35,022 nucleotides of DNA. Source: Bacteroidales bacterium. Its GTDB lineage: Bacteria; Bacteroidota; Bacteroidia; Bacteroidales; PUMT01. The translations under genes and the position numbers were made by a program. Where the stretch lies: NCBI GenBank assembly GCA_007131165.1, contig SLRB01000333.1:1-35022 (forward strand), read 5' to 3'. The notes under the pieces were generated by a model. The model ran no database searches. It was not told where the DNA came from and saw only the letters and a list, made by a program, of their open reading frames with translations. The stretch's first letter is position 1. The number at the start of each line of letters is the position of its first letter. Below, one piece after another: positions 1 to 9,844 of the stretch.

Positions 1-174
1 AACCGTATCTATTAACATAATTTAACAGCCGTAACCCGGCATACAATTACTGACGGTAATTTTACTCCGGTCATAATCAGATTGATTGCCGGTTGCATTA
101 TTGTTTTAAAAAAAACTTGTATATTTATTGCCGCAAATTAAGGTGATATACTTACAACATTTACATTTAAAAAA

Positions 175-300
175 ATGAAGAGAATTCATCTCGTCCTTGC
201 AGTGATCTTTGCAGCAGCAGTTTCGTTCAGCTCATGTTCCGTACAGAAATGCCCGGCATACGGACATCATGAAACAGAGCAGCAGGATACAAGAAGCTGA
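175..300 (+). CDS. Small putative lipoprotein (41 aa, MKRIHLVLAVIFAAAVSFSSCSVQKCPAYGHHETEQQDTRS)
   Basis: Read directly: ATG at 175, TGA at 298-300; hydrophobic signal followed by SSCS lipobox-like motif. Absent from the ORF track because it is short. Confidence 0.55.
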   Translation: MKRIHLVLAVIFAAAVSFSSCSVQKCPAYGHHETEQQDTRS

Positions 301-516
301 ATAAAACAACAGGCCGGGTTCTTTATCCTTGCCCGAAAGCCAGTCAGCCAAACTTCGCCGGTATAACAAACCGCGATAATCCCGGCAGTATCAGAGAACA
401 TCACATCGTGTGTTCACACTTGTATTGTTACGTCTCATAAGTATAGCCATCTGAAAAAGACCCTTTTCCGGTTAACAGATTATAGGTTGAATGATCCCGG
501 GATAACCCGGAAGTTA

Positions 517-1607
<1,091 letters not shown>

Positions 1608-1630
1608 GAAAGGCTGATATATCCTTCGAA

Positions 1631-1664
1631 AAAAGGCTGCACCTGAAAGAGGCAGCCTTTTTTT
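1631..1664 (+). terminator. Intrinsic terminator after gap
   Basis: AAAGGCTGC-ACCTGAAAGAG-GCAGCCTTT followed by T-run. Confidence 0.85.
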
Positions 1665-1724
1665 GTATTGCACAGGTTTCAAATCTTACCTGGCTTGCCA
1701 CTATACCGGCTACCAGGGCAGCAA

Positions 1725-2105
1725 TTACCCGTAAATTTCAATAAACTTGAAGGGCAGCCTGAAGGTGTTTTCATAATGCTTGCCGAGGTCAAGAATATTC
1801 TCGTCATCCTCTTCATAATACCAGTTGACAAGACAGTCATGCCCCTTGTCATACTGTGTCTTTATCAGATGAAAAAATCTAAGAATGAATTTTGATGACC
1901 CTGAATTGATATATTCAAACTGGAAATGAAATTTGGTAAGCTTATGTGGAGACTTGTAGTATTCAAGCATTGAAGAATACACTATATTGTAAAAAGCCTC
2001 GGGATCTTCAGGAATAGAACGCCCCTCCATGGTAAGAACCCCCTTTGCCGGGTCCAGTTCAATAAAAGGGGTTTTATTCTCTTTTTCAATTCTCAGTATC
2101 TTCAT
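1725..2105 (-). CDS. DUF1987 / SiaC-like regulatory phosphoprotein domain protein
   Basis: 126 aa; TPFIELDPAKGVLTMEGRSIPEDPEAFY...KFHFQFEYINSGSSKFIL pattern typical of DUF1987. Confidence 0.8.
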   Translation of the reverse strand: MKILRIEKENKTPFIELDPAKGVLTMEGRSIPEDPEAFYNIVYSSMLEYYKSPHKLTKFHFQFEYINSGSSKFILRFFHLIKTQYDKGHDCLVNWYYEEDDENILDLGKHYENTFRLPFKFIEIYG

Positions 2106-2129
2106 AGCATTAAGATTCGATATTATTAT

Positions 2130-3386
2130 CTATTCATATCTTAGTGCAACTATCGGATCAAGTTTAGATGCCTTGACAGCCGGGAAATATCCTGATGACA
2201 GTCCCACTATCAGGCAGAGTACTACCCCCGCCCCTATCCACAGCCAGGGAACAACAAAAGGAGAACCGGTTACAAGTGAAACAAGATTTCCGATCAGTAT
2301 TCCAAGAAAAATACCTACAACACCTCCAAGCTGTCCGATTATAACAGCCTCAAAAAGAAACTGGTGTTTTATATATGTACTTTTCGCCCCCAAAGCTTTC
2401 CTGATCCCAATTTCACGTGTGCGCTCGGTAACCGAAACAAGCATTATATTCATCAGCCCAACCGCAGCGCCAAACAGGGTTATTATACCAATAAGTGTAG
2501 CCGCAATGGTAACATAACGAAGGTTCTCAATAACCATGTTTGCAAGATTATCACTTTTGGTAATTCTGAAGTCCGATTCTTCACCTGGTCTCAGTCCCCT
2601 TACCTGCCTGAAAACACCTTCAGCCTCGCTTACTGCTATATCAAGCAGCTGGGGTGAAGAAGGCATGACATTCACCCTGAAGTTCATCCTTGGACGTGAA
2701 AAATACTGTCTCACATTAGTTACCGGCAGTATAACTATATTATCGCCTCCACCTCCAAAAGTAGTTCCTTTTTCCTTCAGTACGCCAATAATCCTGTACT
2801 TGCCACTCCCTACAGTTATTACCTTATCCAGGGGGTCAGTTCCTGAATCAAAAATATTGCGGACCACCTCTTTTCCAACTATGGCGAGATGCCTGTTTGT
2901 TTCGATGTCACCAACTGAAAAGTTCCTGCCCCTTTCAACCTCATATCCGGCTGTCATGATATACTCTTCATCAGCCCCCACTACTGAAACATTTGGATTG
3001 CTGGTGCGTGACCCATGGCTTACAGCAGCATTTCCCGAAGCATTTATAAAAACTGAGACATTAGCGGGAAAGCCAAAATCATCCTTGAACAAGTTAGCCT
3101 CCCGGTAATTAATATATGCATAATTCCTGACTCTCTGCCTGTCGGCCGATACGCGTGTAATATTGCGGCCTTCGATCATAAATGTATTGGCACCCATACT
3201 CATAAATGATTCGCTTATCGACGCCTTAACAGCATCAATTGCAGTAAGTATGCCAACCAGTGCCATTATACCGAAGGCAATGATAAATATGGTGAGTATT
3301 GTCCTCAGCTTGCTTGCGATTATTGCCTGGAAAGAGATACGGACATTCTCCAGGAACAATAATCCTAACCTTATAATTTTTCCCAT
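2130..3386 (-). CDS. ABC transporter permease, MacB/FtsX type
   Basis: N-terminal TM plus periplasmic MacB_PCD-like region, C-terminal [15 protein letters not shown] FtsX motif. Confidence 0.92.
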   Translation of the reverse strand: MGKIIRLGLLFLENVRISFQAIIASKLRTILTIFIIAFGIMALVGILTAIDAVKASISESFMSMGANTFMIEGRNITRVSADRQRVRNYAYINYREANLFKDDFGFPANVSVFINASGNAAVSHGSRTSNPNVSVVGADEEYIMTAGYEVERGRNFSVGDIETNRHLAIVGKEVVRNIFDSGTDPLDKVITVGSGKYRIIGVLKEKGTTFGGGGDNIVILPVTNVRQYFSRPRMNFRVNVMPSSPQLLDIAVSEAEGVFRQVRGLRPGEESDFRITKSDNLANMVIENLRYVTIAATLIGIITLFGAAVGLMNIMLVSVTERTREIGIRKALGAKSTYIKHQFLFEAVIIGQLGGVVGIFLGILIGNLVSLVTGSPFVVPWLWIGAGVVLCLIVGLSSGYFPAVKASKLDPIVALRYE

Positions 3387-3494
3387 CAGATATTTTTACA
3401 AACTTAAAACGAAAACACATTTCTGTATCAACAAAAATAACCTATTTCTGTCTTAATCTGAATAAATTTATATCCCTCCTGCAAAAACAAACAT

Positions 3495-3525
3495 CAAAAT
3501 TTTGTCAGGGCAATACAAAATTTTG
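3495..3525. promoter_or_regulatory. Two identical CAAAATTTTG palindromes spaced 21 bp
   Basis: CAAAATTTTG at 3495-3504 and again at 3516-3525, upstream of the minus-strand permease gene. Confidence 0.35.
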
Positions 3526-3692
3526 ACTTACAGAAGGAAACGCTACGCATTAATTTATATTATTTACAGTAATCAGATTATTTATCAACTATGTTTTTGA
3601 GTCACGACCCGGAAACCCTGCTTTGCAATCCGTTGAATCCTCTTGCAATTATATTCTTCTTTGATCTATAGTTAACTAATGGGGATTCCCCC

Positions 3693-3894
3693 TGAAACGC
3701 CCATGTGCTGACACACACAAAATAAAACGTATAAAGCATGGGCGTTTGACTTCGTCGATCTCACATGCAATATGATTTAACTTTTTGCAAAAATGATCAG
3801 ATGTGACATTCATGGATTGAAAAGCAAAATAGCCTAACCTCGAATCAGTAACATATTGTAAAATAAATTGATAACTATACTTTATACGAATGAA
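3693..3894 (+). repeat. Modular intergenic repeat, copy 1 (head + insert B + tail C)
   Basis: TGAAACGCCCATG...CATGGGCGTTT inverted repeat, 63 bp insert, tail CATGGATTGAAAAGCAAAATAGCC...TTTATACGAATGAA; near-identical to copies at 9151 and 13024, insert shared with 12553. Confidence 0.9.
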
Positions 3895-3986
3895 ACGTAT
3901 CTGTATAGTATTCCAAGACCAAGCTTGTTGTAAAACACGCCTGTAAAATATTATTCATCATTTCCGTCAAAAAAACAGTGCAACCG

Positions 3987-4017
3987 TTGACAAACTAACT
4001 ATATAGTTTTATATTTG
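3987..4017 (+). promoter_or_regulatory. blaI-like promoter with palindromic operator between -33 and -7 boxes
   Basis: TTG 3987-3989, N20, TATATTTG 4010-4017; perfect 12-bp palindrome AACTATATAGTT 3997-4008 in the spacer. Confidence 0.6.
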
Positions 4018-4054
4018 TATTAAAATTATTCCCAAACTTAATACACAGGCTGAT

Positions 4055-4438
4055 ATGAAGCAACTCACACGGGCTGAAGAGCAGATAATGCAAATACTGT
4101 GGAAACTGGACAAGGCATTTGTAAAAGACATAATTGTGCATCTGCCGGAACCCAAACCTGCCTACAATACGGTTTCTACAATCGTAAGGATCCTTGAAAA
4201 AAAGGGTTTTGTGGGATACAAGGCCTACGGAAAGACCCATGAATATTATCCACTTGTTGACAAGCCGGAGTATACCCAGAAGTACCTGCGTAATTTTGTA
4301 AAAAATTATTTTAGCAATTCTTACAAACAAATGGTCTCATTTTTCGCAAAGGAGGAGAAACTCAGCATTTCAGAAATGGAAGAGATGAGGCAGCTTATAG
4401 AGCAGGAGATTGAGAAGCAAAAGCAGGGTAATGAATGA
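4055..4438 (+). CDS. BlaI/MecI/CopY family transcriptional repressor
   Basis: LTRAEEQIMQILWKLDKAFVKDIIVHL...PAYNTVSTIVRILEKKGFVGYKAYGKTHEYYPLV winged-helix signature. Confidence 0.93.
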   Translation: MKQLTRAEEQIMQILWKLDKAFVKDIIVHLPEPKPAYNTVSTIVRILEKKGFVGYKAYGKTHEYYPLVDKPEYTQKYLRNFVKNYFSNSYKQMVSFFAKEEKLSISEMEEMRQLIEQEIEKQKQGNE

Positions 4439-4548
4439 TGCAGTAGTCCATGACAGCCGGTTTTAAATGAAACGCCCGGATTTTTCAGGTAGTTTTTTAT
4501 ACGGCAGGCACCCGGGTATTATAATAATGAATAAATAATGCCATTAAT

Positions 4549-6180
4549 ATGCTATCTCTGATCATTGAACCTGCAATAAGCCTGGCACTTTTTTACCTGG
4601 CATATGCCATCTTTCTCAGGAGGCTTACATTTTTCCGTGCAAACCGGTATTTTCTCCTCGCAGCCGTTGTATTCTCATTGCTACTTCCCCATATAAATTT
4701 TTCACCACCGGTTTCCGTTGCAACCTATTCAATTATTATCCCGGAGGTAACAATTACCGGAGAGGCCCCACCGGGGCACATACCTTCGGAACGCGTGCCG
4801 GTTAATACTGCCAAGCTACTGATGACAATCTACATTGCTGGTGCGGTAGTGCTTTCACTCAGACTGGCACTGAGGCTGGTTCACCTGGCATTTATAATCG
4901 GCCGGAACAGGAAGAACAGGTACAATAATGCAATTATTGTTAACCTTAAATCGGAGCAACCACCTTTCTCCTTTCTCAACTACATTTTCATAAACGAAAG
5001 ACTTTATGACAAGGAGGAGAGGCATAAAATAATTGAGCATGAGCTGGTTCACATCAACCAGGTACACTCTTTTGACCTGTTGCTCCTGGAACTGCTCACC
5101 ATTGTACAGTGGTTTAATCCGGTAGCATGGCTCTACAGGCGATCAATGCTGGAGATACATGAATATCTTGCAGATGAAGAGATCATAAGGAAAGGAACCA
5201 ATATATCATTTTACCAATCACTCCTCCTCAACCTGCAGCTGGGAAGGGAATATTTCTCCCCCGCAAGCAATTTCAACAGGTCGCTTACCCTCAATCGTAT
5301 CAGGATGATGACATCCATTAAGCCTGCAGCCTGGAAACGGACCGGATTCTTCATATTGATGCCTGCACTGGTAATGCTCGTACTCATGTGCACAAAGGAA
5401 GAAGCGGGGGAAGCCTTTGCAATATCCGAACCTTTGACCGGAAATTACACAACTGACAATGAGAGTGGTGACTACAACTACGATGGCAATGCAGAAAGGA
5501 TGGCTGCCGGCAATACTCCGTCAGAAGATGGTGAAGTATTTTTCGTAATAGAAGAAGACGGCATATCAGGGCCACCAGGGAGTGATTATTCCCAGACTGA
5601 CGCGTCAGTCCATAATGGAACCACTTCCGGGGATGACATAACACCACTACCGGGAATTATTGAAAGGCAAGGAAATGAAACGGGTACATTCCAGTCAGCA
5701 CCTGAGGCAGGAAGCATAGAGCCCCGGGTAAGCCAGGATAACCGGGCATCATACGGCACAGCGGTCCTTGACGGAGATCGTGGCAACCAAAATGCACCTC
5801 CTGCCGCATTTCCTGATCCTCCGCACACATCGCCCGAAGAAAGTGAAGTATTCTTTATTGTTGAAGACATGCCCGATTTCAGGGGTGGCGGGCAGGATGC
5901 GTTCAGGAGATATATTGCTGAAAATCTTCGTTATCCTCAGGCAGCAGCCGAAAATGGCATTGAAGGGAGAGTATTCGTGCAGTTTACGGTTGATGCCGAC
6001 GGGATTGTAAGAGATGCCACAATAGTCAGGGGGGTCGACCCGCTTCTTGACCGTGAAGCAATCAGGATCGTTATGGCTTCGCCACGCTGGAACCCCGGAA
6101 GACAGAGAGGACAACCGGTAAATGTAGCATTTACCTTCCCTATCAATTTCGTGCTTCAGCATACCGCATATGCCAGGTAA
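4549..6180 (+). CDS. BlaR1-like M56 family metallopeptidase with C-terminal TonB-like domain
   Basis: HELVHINQ (HExxH) and EYLADEE motifs, multiple TMs, C-terminal FRRYIAENLRYPQAAAENGIEGRVFVQFTVDADG TonB_C motif; adjacent to the BlaI homologue. Confidence 0.92.
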   Translation: MLSLIIEPAISLALFYLAYAIFLRRLTFFRANRYFLLAAVVFSLLLPHINFSPPVSVATYSIIIPEVTITGEAPPGHIPSERVPVNTAKLLMTIYIAGAVVLSLRLALRLVHLAFIIGRNRKNRYNNAIIVNLKSEQPPFSFLNYIFINERLYDKEERHKIIEHELVHINQVHSFDLLLLELLTIVQWFNPVAWLYRRSMLEIHEYLADEEIIRKGTNISFYQSLLLNLQLGREYFSPASNFNRSLTLNRIRMMTSIKPAAWKRTGFFILMPALVMLVLMCTKEEAGEAFAISEPLTGNYTTDNESGDYNYDGNAERMAAGNTPSEDGEVFFVIEEDGISGPPGSDYSQTDASVHNGTTSGDDITPLPGIIERQGNETGTFQSAPEAGSIEPRVSQDNRASYGTAVLDGDRGNQNAPPAAFPDPPHTSPEESEVFFIVEDMPDFRGGGQDAFRRYIAENLRYPQAAAENGIEGRVFVQFTVDADGIVRDATIVRGVDPLLDREAIRIVMASPRWNPGRQRGQPVNVAFTFPINFVLQHTAYAR

Positions 6181-6270
6181 AATTAAGGAAATATCTCAAT
6201 CTCATAATATCAGAAAATGACGGCACGCAGGGCATGAATTATCAAAATCAGATATTACAGGGTGTCCTGA

Positions 6271-6308
6271 AAAAATTCGCGGAATTTATACCGCGGATTT
6301 TTTTTTAG
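6271..6308 (+). terminator. Intrinsic terminator after the blaI/M56 genes
   Basis: AAATTCGCGG-AATTTATA-CCGCGGATTT followed by TTTTTTTT. Confidence 0.75.
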
Positions 6309-6345
6309 CTGATAATTCCCTATTTTTCGGATAAAATCAGAAAGT

Positions 6346-6648
6346 TTGTATCATAAACTTATAAACTGGCTTGAGTCGGTTACCCAATCCTGCATGTATG
6401 TAAGATTTCTGGGTGCAGAATGCCCCGGATGCGGTACCCAGAGGGCAATTCTTGAATTGCTTAAAGGTAATTTTATCGGTTCAGTAACAATCTATCCTCC
6501 CATCATCACTAACCTGCTGCTTGTTTTGTTACTGGTCGTTCACCTTGTTTTTAAACTGAATCACGGTGCCAGGTTTATAAAAAATTTATTCATACTGAAC
6601 GTCATTGTAATGGTTTTAAATTATATTTATAACTTATTAACCCTTTAA
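6346..6648 (+). CDS. DUF2752 family membrane protein
   Basis: GAECPGCGTQRAILELLKGNF motif followed by TM helices. Confidence 0.85.
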   Translation: MYHKLINWLESVTQSCMYVRFLGAECPGCGTQRAILELLKGNFIGSVTIYPPIITNLLLVLLLVVHLVFKLNHGARFIKNLFILNVIVMVLNYIYNLLTL

Positions 6649-6659
6649 AATTTATTGCT

Positions 6660-7022
6660 ATGAGTGAAACAGTTCAACCCTCTGAAGAAAAAAAGGAAAT
6701 CCTGGTAAAAGAACAGGTACCCAATGCTACTGTTGTACTGGTTCTTGGAATCCTTTCAATTCTATTCTGGTGCTGCTGGGGAATTGGCCTGATACTGGGT
6801 ATTGTAGGGCTTATCCTGGGCTCAAAATCCAAGAAACTTTACAGGGAAGACCCTGAACGCTATTCGGTCTCATCATACAAAAACCTTAACGCAGGCTGGA
6901 TATGCGCAATGATAGGTACTATTCTGGCAGGAATAGGATTGTTGATTGGCATAATAGGACTTGCGATCGGAACAGGCTTCATGCATTTCTTCCCTTGGGA
7001 AGACCTGATGAACGGTTTTTAA
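6660..7022 (+). CDS. Small membrane protein (CCC motif / DUF4190-like)
   Basis: 120 aa, LSILFWCCWGIGLILGIVGLILGSKSKKLY ... SYKNLNAGWICAMIG. Confidence 0.75.
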   Translation: MSETVQPSEEKKEILVKEQVPNATVVLVLGILSILFWCCWGIGLILGIVGLILGSKSKKLYREDPERYSVSSYKNLNAGWICAMIGTILAGIGLLIGIIGLAIGTGFMHFFPWEDLMNGF

Positions 7023-7064
7023 TATCTGCCTTAACCCGAAATCCCGTCCGGTATTGCTGTTGAT

Positions 7065-8147
7065 ATGAGGAAGAAGGAATTAATCAGCACGTTTGAAAAA
7101 CTGGGAGTATTCCTTGAGCAATTAGGCAAAACCGAAAACATGATAACACCGGCCATGCCATGGCTGGAAGATCTCAATAAAGAGTTCTTCCGGCCCATGG
7201 CATCGCTTGTGACTACAAGCCATTATCATAATCCCTGGTTTACCGAAGAGAACGTGAGGTATGCCCTTGAAGTGGCCGGCAGATCACTGAATACCGAATC
7301 GCTGGCAAGATGGCTTAGCTGCTACGGAGAGCCCGTACCCAGGGAAAAGCAAAAGAACATAGCAGTTGTTATGGCTGGAAATATCCCGATAGTGGGATTT
7401 CACGACATGCTATGCGTGTTGATTTCCGGTCACAGGCTCACAGCCAAACTCTCATCAAAAGATGACAGGCTTTTAAAAACCATCGCAGAATTAATTCAGG
7501 ACATAAACAAGCAATTTAAAGGAAAGATCATATTCGAGGAGGGAACGCTCAAAGATTTTGATGCGGTTATAGCAACGGGAAGTGACAACACGGCACGGTA
7601 TTTTGAATATTATTTTGGGAGATATCCGAACATAATCAGAAAAAACCGCAATTCGGCCGCTATTCTGGATGGTTCTGAAACAAAGGAAGATCTAAATAAT
7701 CTTGCCGCTGACGTATTCAGGTATTTCGGACTTGGTTGCAGAAGCGTGTCAAAATTATATGTTCCCCGCGATTATGATTTTGAGCCGCTCGTCGAAACAT
7801 TTGGAAACTACAGCTACCTGGGCAACCATAACCAGTGGGCGAACAATTATGAATACCAGAGAGCAATCCATCTTATAGATAAAATACCGCACATTGATAC
7901 CGGCTTTTTTGTTATCAGGGAAAACAGCAGCCTTTCCTCACCTGTTTCAGTCCTGAACTATGAAAAATATGACCATCCGGAATCTTTATTCGAATCAATC
8001 AATAAGTCTGAAGATAAACTGCAGTGCATTACCGGCAAACAACAACCTGACGAAAGGGTTATTCCCTTCGGTAAAGCACAGGAACCAGACCTTGACGACT
8101 ATGCCGACAATATTGACACTCTTGATTTCCTTTTAAAATTGAAATAA
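7065..8147 (+). CDS. Acyl-CoA reductase (LuxC-like family)
   Basis: NIAVVMAGNIPIVGFHDMLCVLISGHRLTAKLSSKD and GLGCRSVSKLYVP motifs. Confidence 0.85.
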   Translation: MRKKELISTFEKLGVFLEQLGKTENMITPAMPWLEDLNKEFFRPMASLVTTSHYHNPWFTEENVRYALEVAGRSLNTESLARWLSCYGEPVPREKQKNIAVVMAGNIPIVGFHDMLCVLISGHRLTAKLSSKDDRLLKTIAELIQDINKQFKGKIIFEEGTLKDFDAVIATGSDNTARYFEYYFGRYPNIIRKNRNSAAILDGSETKEDLNNLAADVFRYFGLGCRSVSKLYVPRDYDFEPLVETFGNYSYLGNHNQWANNYEYQRAIHLIDKIPHIDTGFFVIRENSSLSSPVSVLNYEKYDHPESLFESINKSEDKLQCITGKQQPDERVIPFGKAQEPDLDDYADNIDTLDFLLKLK

Positions 8148-8196
8148 CAAAGGCTGTAAAGGTCAAGCCTGTTGATGGCGGTCATAAATTACCGAT

Positions 8197-9153
8197 ATGG
8201 AGCGAAAAAGCCGTACTGCAACCCGATCCGGAAATTACCTGATCGTGATTACAGGCCCAACAGGGGTTGGAAAAACAGAACTTTGCACATTACTGGCCGA
8301 AGAATACGGCAGCCAGATAATATCGGCCGATTCGCGCCAGATGTATAAAGAAATGAAGACAGGGACAGCAGCACCTTCAGGAGAACAGCTTGCAAGAGTA
8401 AAACACTGGTTCACCGGTAATCTTTCAATACACGATTATTACAATGCCAGTATGTTTGAGTTGGAGGTTACCGGACTACTTGAAAAACTCTTTAAGAAAC
8501 ACCGTATAGTTTTTATGACCGGGGGAAGCGGACTCTATATCGATGCTGTTTGCCGGGGAATTGACGACCTTCCCGCAGTGGATATGGAATTGCGTGAAGA
8601 ACTTGCTGCTAAATACCGGGAAAACGGAATTGAATGGTTGAGGTCCCAGCTCAAAAAACTGGATCCGGAACACTACAGGGTTGTTGACCTGAAGAACCCC
8701 AACCGTATGCTTAAAGCCATTGAGATAAGCATCATGACAGGCAGGCCTTATTCATCCTTCCTAACCGGCAAGACAAAGCCGAGGGCGTTTAAAACAATAA
8801 AAATAGGCCTGACACGTGACAGAGAAGAGCTTTACGAAATTATCAATACCAGGGTCGACGATATGATGAAACAGGGCTTGCTTAAAGAGGCAAAGGATCT
8901 TTACCCCCACCGGGATCTGAATGCGCTGAAAACCGTTGGTTACAGAGAGCTGTTCGACTATATTGAGGGAAAGACAAATCTTGAAAGAGCCTTGGAGCTG
9001 ATCAAGCGCAATACCCGTCGATATGCAAGAAGACAGCTAACCTGGCTGGGAAGGTATAATGACATTTTCTGGTTTCATCCCGGCGACATCAAGGGTATCA
9101 GAGACCTGATAATAAACAAAACAGGTGCAGATCCCGGAAAACCGTATAAATGA
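8197..9153 (+). CDS. miaA: tRNA dimethylallyltransferase
   Basis: ITGPTGVGKTELC P-loop, SADSRQMYKEMKTGTA, YARRQLTWLGR motifs. Confidence 0.96.
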   Translation: MERKSRTATRSGNYLIVITGPTGVGKTELCTLLAEEYGSQIISADSRQMYKEMKTGTAAPSGEQLARVKHWFTGNLSIHDYYNASMFELEVTGLLEKLFKKHRIVFMTGGSGLYIDAVCRGIDDLPAVDMELREELAAKYRENGIEWLRSQLKKLDPEHYRVVDLKNPNRMLKAIEISIMTGRPYSSFLTGKTKPRAFKTIKIGLTRDREELYEIINTRVDDMMKQGLLKEAKDLYPHRDLNALKTVGYRELFDYIEGKTNLERALELIKRNTRRYARRQLTWLGRYNDIFWFHPGDIKGIRDLIINKTGADPGKPYK

Positions 9154-9289
9154 AACGCCCATGTGCTGACACACACAAAATAGAACGTATAAAGCATGGG
9201 CGTTCCATGGATTGAAAAGCAAAATAGCCTAACCTCGAATCAGTAACATATTGTAAAATAAATTGATAACTATACTTTATACGAATGAA
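9151..9289 (+). repeat. Modular intergenic repeat, copy 2 (head + tail C, no insert)
   Basis: Same head and tail as copy 1 but lacking the 63 bp insert; first three bases are the miaA TGA stop. Confidence 0.9.
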
Positions 9290-9322
9290 TGATCACTTAA
9301 ATCAATACAAATACAAATAAAA

Positions 9323-9796
9323 ATGGCCGGTAATATCAATAACCCGGGAAAGTTTGTCATAAGGGTATACGGACTGCTTGCAAATAATAAAGATGAGGTT
9401 CTGCTGAGTGATGAATACCGGTTTGGCATGCTGATGACAAAATTTCCGGGAGGCGGTCTCGAATATGGAGAGGGCCCGGAAGATTGCCTTCGCCGCGAAG
9501 CACTGGAAGAACTTGGTCAAAAGATTGAGATAGTCAGGCATTTTTATACTACCGGTTTTTTCCAGCAGGCAATGTTTTATGACAACAGTCAGTTAATCAG
9601 CATATATTACATTATTAAAACCAAAAGCAAAACCAGGTTTGCCGTTTCCGGAAAACCATTTGACTTTTCAGAAAAAACAGAAGGCAGTATATCATTCAGG
9701 TGGAAAAAGATCATGAGTCTTGAGCCGGAAAACGATCTCACATTTCCCATTGATCGTTATGTGGCAGGTATGCTAAAAAAAGACTATTGCAGGTGA
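9323..9796 (+). CDS. NUDIX hydrolase domain protein
   Basis: PGGGLEYGEGPEDCLRREALEELG Nudix box. Confidence 0.92.
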   Translation: MAGNINNPGKFVIRVYGLLANNKDEVLLSDEYRFGMLMTKFPGGGLEYGEGPEDCLRREALEELGQKIEIVRHFYTTGFFQQAMFYDNSQLISIYYIIKTKSKTRFAVSGKPFDFSEKTEGSISFRWKKIMSLEPENDLTFPIDRYVAGMLKKDYCR

Positions 9797-9844
9797 GCAG
9801 GTCTATGCAGGCAACTTTAAAGCCTGCAGGACAAAGGACGGCTG

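Noticed and set aside
2029-3108. Plus-strand ORFs antisense to the ABC permease
   Set aside because: Compositional shadows of the real minus-strand coding region.
4468-4530. TGAAACGCCCGG...CACCCGGGTA after the BlaI-like gene as a seventh repeat copy
   Set aside because: Only the first 10 nt match the repeat head; no tail or insert similarity. Could be a remnant but not supportable.
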